A stretch of DNA of 64,000 bases, from contig VZTJ01005471.1 in assembly GCA_013397795.1 (NCBI GenBank), positions 1,046,577 through 1,110,576 on the forward strand, in the 5' to 3' direction. The translations under genes were made by a program, and so were the position numbers. Positions 44,893 through 55,100 of the stretch are shown here, in pieces. The notes below the pieces were generated by a model. It was not told where the DNA came from and did not search any database. It saw only the letters and a program-made list of their open reading frames with translations. The DNA comes from Orthonyx spaldingii. Its lineage: Eukaryota; Chordata; Aves; Passeriformes; Orthonychidae. The first letter of the stretch is position 1; each line of letters begins with the position of its first letter.

Positions 44893-45193
44893 TGTTGGGA
44901 CAGCTCTGCTCTTTGGAACCACCCCTTGGAAAGTGAATGGTCTCTCCTTAGGTTACCTTACCTGGATATGTTAATTCTCCTATGTTCATTGGCCTTGACC
45001 TGTTCCTCACTCCACGCTTCCCTCCTTTTGTATACCTCCGCCCCTCTCTCCACCACTGTGCCCTCTGGCCGGTGCCCCTATAACAAGGGTTTCACAAGGC
45101 CATTTGGCCTCTTTCACCTCCGGACTCTTTCGGAATAAAGTGTTTCTGGAACTCCATGCAACTGAGCCCTCTGTTTGAACCCTGGTAACGCTC
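44893..45193 (+). mobile_element. LTR of an endogenous retrovirus, truncated by an assembly N
   Basis: Starts TGTTGGGACAG. A TATA-like region (GTGCCCCTATAACAAGG) precedes AATAAA at 45134-45139 and a U5-like end reading CCTGGTAACGCTC. A single N follows at 45194. The expected terminal CA is missing, so the 3' end, and possibly a whole provirus interior, is lost in the gap. Confidence 0.7.
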
Positions 45194-45337
45194 NGAGCTG
45201 TCTGCACAGTACCCGGCTGTACTGGCCAGAGTGGCCTTTCAGATCCTCCAAGACACTCCTGGTAAAAGCAGAAGCCTCCATCCACCCCACACCCCCCCCC
45301 TTTGGAACTGCGTTACTTCATTATTCATCTTGTACAG

Positions 45338-45548
45338 TGTCGCTGTTGAGCCAATGTCGAAACAAGAGGCACATGAGAGAGGTTGCTGAGAAAAGGGAAT
45401 TATTTATTTAAATGCAGCTTTTATATACAAAATGAACGCTGACTGGGATTGGCCACAGCTCTCCACCCCCTGGGGCTGGTTGGCCACAGGCATTCCTGCC
45501 TGTTCCTGAAGGAGCTCTGAACACCTTATCTTCTGTTTAGCATAAACA
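45338..45548 (-). mobile_element. Short LTR-like element, antisense
   Basis: On the - strand it begins TGTTTATGCTAAACAG, has TATATAAAAGCTGC, then AAATAAATAATTCCC, and ends TTGGCTCAACAGCGACA. The TATA-to-poly(A) spacing and TG...CA ends fit a compact LTR. No matching target duplication was found, so the edges are approximate. Confidence 0.6.
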
Positions 45549-46037
45549 GATAGATTTTCTCATGAGAAAGAGGTTTCTGTGCTGTCACAGTACAGCTTGT
45601 GGTTCCTTTGTGCTACTGCTGTATTTCATGCAGCTCACTCAGCTTCGTGTGCTCACAGTAATGTACCGTAGCTTGTGCAGAGGTCTGTCCTCCAGCCATC
45701 GCCTCCTGAATATTCAGAATAGTTTGTTGCTTTTCTCCACCTCAACTTTAATTCTCTTGTCTGTTTTACAAACTTCCTATGAGGCAAGTGTTTTACCAAA
45801 GCTATTGCTCAAACTTTGAACTTGTTCAGACTTTCACATGTCCTGCCTTGTGCAAGGATGGTACCCAGGGTTACTTGGCTGGCTCTTGCTCTGCATTTGC
45901 CTTTCAGTTTTGTGTTTAGCACGAGGTTTATTATGGCAGGTAGCTTGTCTGTTGAGGCATTGTTTGGACCGTGATTAAAGTGTACTTCTTACCGTCAGTA
46001 TTTTCTAGCCAGTGACACCACACGCACACAGCTGCCT
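45549..46037. other. Intergenic spacer
   Basis: About 490 bp without recognisable gene or repeat, between two LTRs. Confidence 0.6.
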
Positions 46038-47280
46038 TGTGGTTTAGCCCCACGCAGCAGCTAAGCCCTTCGCTCCTGCCCCTGGTGAGATGGGGGTGGT
46101 TAGCAGGATGAGAGTGGGAAAACTGGTGGTTTGACAGGAAAAGAAAAAGCCATGCCCACAAGCAATACAGGATTCATTCCTGACTTCCCGTGGGCAAGCA
46201 AGTGTTCAGCCATCCCAGGAAAGTCGGGCTCCATGATGCAATGGTGACTTGTGAAGACAAATGCAATCATTCCAAATGCCCCCTTCCTCTGTCTCCCCCC
46301 CAGCTCTATATGCTAAGCATCACACCATATGGTCTGGGATGTCCCTGTGGCAGGTTGGGAAAAGCTGTCCCAGCCATGTCCCCTCTGTGGCAGGGCATTT
46401 CCTGCCCCCCGCCCCCCCCAGATAGTTGGTGTATATGGAAAAGATAATCCAAGGTCAAATACCTGGCAGGAGGAGTCACTTGCTGGTGCTGAAAAGGCTG
46501 AAGCCCCCAACTAAGAATCAGCATCTTAGTCTGGAGAGCAGATGTGGAAAGAGAGATAAACCATTGACCAAAGACAGTTTTACACTATAAAAGTCACACA
46601 AATTTTCACAGAGACAGAAAGTCTCCTACACACCCCTAGGTATAGGGAAACGTATAGGGGATCTTCTCCTGCAAAGTCAGACCTGACTCTGTGGATACTT
46701 TCCCAGGAATTGAGAGGAAAGGTTCTATGTATGCCCCATCAGCAATTGGATGGTAAGATACATTTAATCATAACCTGTAGTATTTTCTTTCGCTAGCTGT
46801 AATATAGATACCCCAACCGTGCTCTATTTTTTATCTACTAGTAGTGTTTCTTTGTTTATCTTGTGTAGTAAGAAGTCTGGTTTAAGTCTTATGTCTGTTA
46901 ATTTTGTGTCTATTAAATAAATAATTCATTTTGTAATAGACCTAATCGGCCATTATTAAAGAATGTGTGAATGAGAGTGGGTTATGGGGTGCTGGCCATC
47001 CCAATAAAGTTACTGCCTGCTGCAAGAGGCCTGGGCAAAAGGCAGAGACTCATCTAAGTTCCCATCTCCATTCATAACACCCTTCCAACTCCTTGTGCCC
47101 CCCCAGACCCTTGTTGGTGGGGTGGGAGAGGAGCAGAAAAGGCATTGGCTCTGTGCATGCCCTGCTCAGCAATAGCTAAAACATCCCTGTGTTATGAGGA
47201 CTGTTCCAGCACAAATCTAAAATACAGCTCCTATCAGCTACTGGGAAGAAAATTAAGTTATCCCAGCCCAAACCAGCACA
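46038..47280 (-). mobile_element. ERVL-type solo LTR, antisense, split by a younger LTR
   Basis: On the - strand it starts TGTGCTGGTTTGGGCTGGG and runs through the well-known avian LTR landmarks (GTAGCTG, ATGTTTTAGCTATTGC, GGCTGAACACTTGCTTGCC) to GGGGCTAAACCACA near 46038. It is the same family as 58637-59196. Nucleotides 46386-47079 are a later insertion, leaving about 550 bp of original LTR. No target duplication could be recognised at the outer edges. Confidence 0.85.
46386..47079 (+). mobile_element. Nested solo LTR, 6-bp TSD with one mismatch
   Basis: A 694-bp insertion, TGTGGCAGGGCATTTCC ... CATTCATAACA, with CCCCTC at 46380-46385 and CCCTTC at 47080-47085. Removing it and one duplication restores a continuous outer LTR. 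It has TATA-like ACTATAAAAGTC and a sense poly(A) signal CCAATAAAGTTAC near its end. A 6-bp duplication is typical of beta-type (ERVK-like) elements. Confidence 0.88.
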
Positions 47281-48189
47281 CCTTAAGCTCTTGCTGTGCT
47301 CTTCAGATGAATGCTTCCAACTGCTGCTTGCTGTGGTTGCTGTGACCTGTAACAGCATTTGCCTGCTGGATCAGGAAAGAGCCTGATTTTGAGTAACACA
47401 TGCCATTCTTGGAGTGTTGCATTTTCTTAGTCTTAGACTTGATGTCTTCTGCATGGTTGCTTTTGCCCCTTCCTCTTATGCAAATGATAAAATCTTTGCT
47501 GATTAGCAAAACATTAGGCATCAGATATTCTAGGTTACCCCACCCAAAAAGATAAATAATTCTGCCCTTGAGACCTGTTACTTGGCTTTTTCTTTATGGC
47601 TGCCAAAAGCTTGGGAGAGTCTAAACAGTGATGACAGTCTTTTTAAGTGGAAGGAAGGAAGAAGTATCCAAAATGTGGAAAAATGCCAACACGTCCCAGG
47701 TGCATGACGTTGAACTACACTTCGCATTACAACTCTGTGGCAATTTCTTTCAGTGGAGATTCTGGTTTTTGGAGTTTTTTTCTTGTGTTTGCAAACTGTC
47801 ACAAACCAATGAAGAAAAGAATCACTTTGGCCTCACTTTAGGATAGTGCCTCTAGGCCAGATCTAAAGGAAGTTCAGCAAGGGTCATTAGGTAAACCCAG
47901 ATTATGTGACTTCTAAAGCCTTTAATATTCATGTGGAGGGCTTAGAGGTCAGTCTCTGTTGTCACTCTACCAGCATATGAGCACTGGTGTCCCCTCTGTC
48001 CTCCAAGGCAGCCCTAGCTCCTTGCTCTGAGCTGGCTCAGCTCACTCATCTTGCAAGGAGGAAGCATTTTGCTGAACTGGCTCCAGGTTTCCAAGTCAGG
48101 AATGGGCAGGGCAGGACAGGACATTCCTTCTTGAAGTAGCAGGATTTTCCAGGCAGAAGTTCACCTGCAAACAACTGGTTGTACAATCC
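47281..48189. other. Intergenic spacer before the NUP50 3' end
   Basis: About 0.9 kb. No gene, RNA gene or clear repeat seen. Confidence 0.55.
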
Positions 48190-48191
48190 AT

Positions 48192-48197
48192 TTTATT
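48192..48197 (-). terminator. NUP50: Candidate distal poly(A) signal of NUP50
   Basis: AATAAA on the - strand, with GTTGTACAACCAGTTGTTTG downstream as a possible GU-rich element. A second AATAAA lies just upstream at 48260-48265. Confidence 0.45.
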
Positions 48198-48950
48198 AAT
48201 GCGATGTTATACACTCAAAATGGAAGTGATTCACACAAGACAAATTAATGTTCCATTCATTTATTCACATTTTCCATGGACTTTTGTACATGTCCTCAGT
48301 GTATGATGAAAACATGAACATACATGTTATGTAAAACTTAAGTATCCACTGAAAAATTCAGAGCATTTTGAAATCTACTAACAACTAACAAATCATCACA
48401 TTCAACATCTTCATTGGATTTAGACTAGCTCATGCCACTTTAAATTGTTTAATGTCCCTTAATTTCTGCACACAGGCACCAGCTACAAAATTTTATCAAA
48501 TGCAAATAAGTTAAGGCATCAGAAAGAAAGTCTTTAATGACATTTAAAATATTACAGTGCTGCAAAGGGAGCTGAACTTCAGTCTTAATAGGAAAGCAAA
48601 CCACCTGACTGGTTTATATTCTACAGTATGTTCATTTGAACTGTAAATTTAATTTAAATTTTCACATCCATCAACCAAAAGGGATTAAAGGAACACACTG
48701 TTGTCCTCCCAAATAGATAATTTTGAGTACAAAAAAACCCCAAAACCAAACCAAAACGAACCAAAAGCCCCCAAAAAACTAAACTTTGCATATTGCAATT
48801 TAATATTTTAAAATAAAATTCAAACCAACTGTAATAATCTCCCTTGGAAATTATTCTGAGAATTAAAAGAAGCAGAGATATTTATCTTCTATTTTGGGAA
48901 AACGGGAGGCAAGAGCAAAAGATTTCTAAGCAGCTGAAACTTCAAAATTA

Positions 48951-48970
48951 GAGGAGGAGGAGGAGGAGGA
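48951..48970 (+). repeat. (GGA)n simple repeat
   Basis: Six to seven perfect GAG/GGA units in the presumed NUP50 3' UTR; the transcript would carry a (TCC)n run. Confidence 0.9.
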
Positions 48971-51822
48971 ATGGATGAGACACTCCAACATCTACATACA
49001 GCTGGAACAGCGAAGGCATTAACACAAACTGGGGCAGAAACTTGCATCTTTAATATCAGGTACCTGATAGCCAGCTGTTAAATACAATACCTACCAAGAC
49101 ACAGGAGTGCCTCCTTGAGTTGGAATTCTGATCAAAATTCCTTCCTTGGACAGCATGTGCCAGTTTGTTATGAAGGCAGCAGTACACTGATGTCTGTGCT
49201 CTCCATGAACTTTGCATTTTCATTTAAGGCCTTTATTTCTGTGTAACAATCTCTGGCCTTTTACAGCATTTGTATATTTTAGTATTTCTTAAAGAGAAAC
49301 TGAAATATCATCAAAAATTTCTAACAGTGCTGGAAAAGGGCTGTGCTTTATGCTTGAGCACCAAGTGTGTCAGCGTGTGACTGACTTTTCCTGCTTCATA
49401 GGCCACATAATTGTAGGGTCACCGTGAAATCATGTTGATTAAAATCTGATTTGCAGGAAAATTCTTCCCTGTTCTTTTACAGGCAATTTTCCCCATGTAA
49501 AATGTTCAAAATTGTATGTTTATGCATATATTTGACGTTCTAATGAAGGTGACATCCCAATTTTTTACCTTCCCCTGGCTTTACTGATTAAATACTTGCA
49601 CTAAAGAATTCAGGTGTTACTTGCTACCATGGCTAGGGTAAGGTTTAATTCTTTCCAACACAATTTATTATTCTTCTATTTATTTTTTCTTTTACTCTGT
49701 GCCCTCCCTTTGGAAACAGGCCAAAGATGTCCTGTCAGAATTGGGCCACATCCATGTGTGCAAAACCCCACAACTGCCCCTCTTCAGAGGCAAAGCAAAA
49801 GGAAAGAAGTGTTAAGTTCAGTTTGTTGGTCCACATTTCTAAGGATGAAGAAACAGTTCCAAATCCATGAGCTTTTGCAAGTAAGGAAAGACAAGGCCAA
49901 GCTTTTATACACAGAGCTGCTCTTCATGGGATGCACAACCGGAGCTCTGTCTATAAACCTTTCTGCACAGAGACAGGGTTAAGACACTACAGTCAAAAGA
50001 CAAATGCAAAATTAACTGAGCCCTTGGACCAGAGCCTGGACTAAACTGTTAGGCAACATTCTGCTTTTCATTCATACACATTTAGACACACCCGGGCAGC
50101 TTTGGGCCTCCAATTTAGGTAGCAGCAAGACTTTTCTTTAAAAAAGCATCTTATTTTGAGGAAAGCAATGTCACTGACTTTTAATGGTTTAAGTACTTAT
50201 CCAGATGCAAAAAGAAACCCCAAAAGGCACCAGTTTATTTTTCAAATATCTCAAATGGCATCTAAGCTCCCTTCACACTCCAGTGTTAAAAATGCAATCC
50301 CTATACACTAAGCGTGGCTGAAATGTGAGCAAAGGCCTTTGTTTTGGAACTTTGGTCAACAGGACTACAGATAAAATCAAGATTTTCCTCCTTTTAATGA
50401 AGAGGGGGAAAAAAAAGGTCATAACCTGACTTGTGCAGTGAATTAGGCCTAGAGGCAGCCATCTGTCCATCCCCAGAGCAGGGGGGCAGGTGAGATATGC
50501 TGTACCTCAGCAAATGGTGTTACTCCGTGTTCCCTGCCCACAAGATGCCACTGCGCTGGATTTCCAGGTCCCCTGTATGAATTGTGTCACACTGCCTTTT
50601 TATAAGGAAAGGGGTTTTTCCTGTGTGTCACATTAGCCAGAGGCAAAACAGCACGTTTGTTCCATCCTGCCAGAGTGGTCAGTGTGACACATCTGAGAGC
50701 AGTTCAAGTTGCATATTAACATCAGGCTCTTGGAGAGGCCCCAGAGTTGGAAGCAAAGTAGAAAAAGTTACTAGGGAATGAGTTTCCAGCAAACATTTGA
50801 AGAAAAGAAAAGGATTAAACCACCAAACACAGTCTGACAAAACTGAGATGGAAACCAAGACCAGAATGAATGTTCTGATCCCCAAATTATTGCCACCTGG
50901 TTAATTTTAACACAGCTGAAAACTATGTTTACAAATTACCCCGTGCTCCCTACATGCAACAGAAAGCTTGTGCCAAAGCTGCACTCTGCTGCTTTACTTA
51001 ATGCAGTGCAGCACAGCACTGAAGCTTTACCACACGGAGAAATACACACTGACACACACCCTGGTGAGTGTGTCTCCTGGCAAGGGCCACAGGCAACAAG
51101 AAAGGTCTGTAAAAGTCCTGAAGTTTGTTGGTGGGAAGAGCTCTCTTCAGCAAAGTACCAGCAGCAGGACCAATGCAGCACATCCAGCTCTGCCTTGGCT
51201 GGGTTTCGGGACTAGGAAGGACCACGTGGAAGTGCAACCCTTTGCCTCCGACCTGTCAGAAGCCAGGGGATGCCAGTGTGTCCAAGGTAAAACTGTCTTC
51301 CAGTTGTCTGCTTGTACTATATTGCACATCATTCGCTTGTTGATACAGCAAGAACAGAACTGACAGTTCCTCTCTAGGAACCACTACTGTCAACAAGATT
51401 ACACAAGCAAATTCTCTTTTAAGTATCTGCAGTCTCTGAGTCCTGAAAGCATGTGGGTCTGCAAGGGTACAGACACAGCACAATATAGATCATCACTGGT
51501 GGGGTGGAGTATTGTCACCAAGTCTGGAAAGTCAGTCTCACCAGAATACAACAGACCAATTAAAAGTCTGTGGTCTAGAAACAGTCTCAACAGGTAAACT
51601 TGAACATCCTCCCTTCTCAAAACAGGAGGTGGTTGCATTGTATTGCAGTCTGTGAGGAAGCTCTGGTACCGTGTTTCTGTACTCGGATTTCTGTCCATAT
51701 GGTTGACTGGTGCTAAAAACATATGCTTGGATTTACATTCATGTGCTTTATCCAGAAGAGGTCCTGCATTTAGATACTAAAAATGAGGGAGCACAGTCCA
51801 ACACTTGTGTTCTATTAAAGCG

Positions 51823-51828
51823 TTTATT
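51823..51828 (-). terminator. NUP50: Candidate proximal poly(A) signal of NUP50
   Basis: AATAAA about 160 nt after the stop codon on the - strand. It could yield a short 3' UTR form. Confidence 0.4.
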
Positions 51829-51983
51829 AGCTAGTTTAGCTTTTCCTCACATCATTTTTCCAGAATTCCTATAACAGTTCTTAATATCAGAGTAAAGAAT
51901 TAAATGTTCAAGTGAAGTTAGGGAAGAAAAAAAGAGCAGCAGCAATTTGGCAATGATTCCTCAAATTACGGACTGCAACTTAT

Positions 51984-52186
51984 TTAAGCCTCCTTTTTCT
52001 CCAGTAAGATTTTGTGCAACTCATCTGCGTCCTCACTTGTTTTCACCCTTATTAGCATAGTGACAGGAACAGCTGGATTCTTCTCATCGATCGGTGGATT
52101 AGGAACACAAACTATAAGAACATTGTTTTTTCCCGTTCTTGTACATGGCATCTTAGGTGGAATTATAACATTCAACAGTATATTTC
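51984..52186 (-). CDS. NUP50: NUP50 exon 7, C-terminal Ran-binding domain end
   Basis: Starts in phase 1 after TGCAG (the Gly codon is split with exon 6) and ends in TAA at 51986-51984. It encodes NILLNVIIPPKMPCTRTGKN, then NVLIVCVPNPPIDEKN and VTMLIRVKTSEDADELHK. This is the RanBP1-like fold end of the protein. Confidence 0.97.
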
Positions 52187-55100
52187 CTGCATATGAGGAG
52201 GGGAAAAAATTACAATTAGCCATTTTCTAGCTTTTACTGCCATACAATGTTAGTATAGGTACTAACTAGAGATTTAAGGTGGTGTTTGGAAGGAAGGCAA
52301 TTCACAAACATCATGTATGTTTGTCGTCTTCTTCCCTAAGCAACTGTTCATGGCCATTGTCCTCAGATTTCTTTCCTCACTAGAAATGAGAAAATCTCTG
52401 CAAATGCTCCATCCTCCTTTTGTAAATGGAGGAGCCTGAATATCAAATGGTAGTAGGGACACACAGGAAAAAGGGAAAGGGACAAGGAAGAAGCAGCAAA
52501 TGAGGAATCCAGTCACAGTGTTTAGTTTATGCCAAGTTACTCATTCTGACCACCAGACACAGTTCATATGCAGAAGCAAATTGTTCTGATACAGACAGAT
52601 TAACCTGGACAAACCAGGGTAAAGCAGGTACTTTGTATCACAAAACATACACCATAGTCTTTTACTTCTTGCACTGCTGCATGTGCTCTCTTTTGTAATG
52701 ATCACTAGAAGCATCCAAGTGTTTGCCAGTATTTTAAATTATTCAGGAAAAATGAAAGTAGAAAGGTTTTCACTAATTGTGTCTGTTAATGCTGTGTAAA
52801 AAACCAAAAAAATCCTAATGCTTAGCAAGGAATTTTGACATCAAGGCTTGTTACTGAAAGAAACTTACTTACCTAAATTGGTATCTGCTCGTACTAAGAG
52901 TTGAGTTTTTTCATTTCCTGCTGGTTTTAAGTGTAATGTTCCTACACCTTTTTCTTTAAATTCATTATCCTTCTTGTAGAACAGTTTGCACCTGTGGAGA
53001 AAAAAAATAAATCCCAAATCCTTGTTTGTGCAGCCATGTAGAGATGAAATACAAAGATATCTCCCAAATATTGGTATCCATCTGACTCACAGTAACAATA
53101 ATCAGGAGTTAACTGTGAGTAACATAAATCTTTATTATTCTTGACCTTGTTTCATGTGCTAATGGACAGCACTTGCAGTTCAAAGAGAAAGTGAATTATT
53201 TCTTTCAGTATTGAAATGATAAGTGTATTAGTTTCAGGGAAAAGTAAAAGGCACAGCAAGATCTGCTCAGGGTCTGTGAGGAGCACGAGTATAGGCTCCT
53301 TTTAAGAAACACTTAATTAGAAAGCTGTAAGAACTTGCTGTATCATTCTGAAGTTATAATAGGACTTTAATGTACAATTTATAAATGTTTTTTAAGTGAA
53401 GCTCTAATAAACCTAATGCCATTTTAATAAAGTAGCACACACCTTTCAGACAAAACTAATAGCTTTTTGTAGCAGGACAAACTGTGCTGAGTGTCAAGCA
53501 GACACACAATTACTTGGACTACTGAACATGCTCTGAAAAACTGCTTCTAGTAGAGCTAGTTTCATTTTGAGCTTAAAAACACAACTTTTTCACTCGTTTA
53601 TACAACAATAATCAGCACTTTCCAACTGAAGAGTCTTATTTTAGGCTATGCAAATCCACTTGGTGGATTCTGATGCAGTACAGTACATGATTTCTGTGAT
53701 ACAGGCCCTACAATTTAACTGTACAAAACCTGATGAAGGCAGAAACATCTTCACTTGTAAAAAAGCTGATCACATGTACAACACAAACTGTTAGAGTTGT
53801 GTCCAAGATACAGAAGAATTTTAATAAGATCTTACACATTCCTGTCTGTAATTAAGTTTTTTCACAAGTTCATATTCTATGTGGATTCCTAACAAGCTTT
53901 ATTAGTCAGGAACATGTCATTAACTACGCATTGCAGCAGTGAAGAATAGCAATATGCAGGTATTAATTTTATTCTCCATGTTAAAGTCACTTACTTCTTT
54001 GAGTAGAAAGCATCATCTTCTTTTATTTCATTAACAATGACTTTTGGTGGCTCTTCTTCCTCTTCTTCCCCTCCTTTAAATAGAAAGTTTTAATATGTTA
54101 ATGTTGTGAGCACAGAGTTTGGCACTGTATTAGAAGTCCCTTATGCCCACCATGGTTGACATGGACACGTGTGGCTGGTCAGTGACAGCCAGAACACCTT
54201 CCTGTCCATGCAAGCTCTGCAGCAGCTTCAGCTACAGAAAAAAAGTGTTACTTGCTTTTCATTCAGCCCTTAAAGCAACTTCATCCTCACCTTCTGTTTA
54301 AGTGGGATGAAAATACTCAATCCATACCAAGCAATCAAACCCTGAAATTATAAAGCTTAGTGAGTCAAAACCTTCTGTTTGAACAGAAAAGAGTTTTCAC
54401 ATTTCAAAGAATATGCTCCACAAATGGGTTCAGGTAAAGCACAATAAATACTTCCAAGAGCCAGGTTTTATTTGAGTGAAGGGAATTAGTTGCAGAATGA
54501 CAGACAAAAGACAGTGGAAGATTATGCCTTTCCAGCCCCTCAGCTACTGGGATTTCTATCCTCCTACTGTACCCAGCACAGGCAAAGAGCAGAGTAAAGC
54601 TGTCAGGTACTATGTAACTTCGTTAGCCTTACAATCTATTAAGTAAAATGGACTAAATTGTTCTGTATCTCATGCTTTTTACTGCAGGGATCTCTTGACA
54701 AACCTACTAGGAAAAGCAGTGGGATTGAGAAGTCCAACAGGCTCAAAGGTGAACATACCAGTTGCTTTAAATTTCATCAATTCAAGTCCTCAAATAAAGG
54801 ATTATATTATATATTGTATTACAGAAAGTATAAATCTGACAGAAGTATGCAAGTCTTGATAAGCACATACTTCTGGTGTTGCTTACATAAGGCTGGGTTC
54901 TCCTGATTAGTGGTATAATTCTGCACTTCCAAATTCAAGCATAATGATGATCACAGAATATAGAATTTACTGAGTTGGAAAGGACCCAGTACACTCCAAC
55001 AATCCCACCCTGTGCCTGAGAGCGTTGTCCAAATGTTCCTGGAGCTCTGGCAGCCTTGGAGTTCTGACCATTCCCTGGTGAGCCTGTTCAGTGCCCGACC

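Larger units (their letters stand above)
48190..51983 (-). other. NUP50: Probable 3' UTR of NUP50
   Basis: On the - strand this follows the NUP50 stop for 3.8 kb without recognised transposons. It ends at a canonical AATAAA (plus-strand TTTATT at 48192-48197) followed by a GU-rich GTTGTTTG. Human NUP50 also has a long 3' UTR. A much closer AATAAA (51823-51828) could give a short form. Confidence 0.55.
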
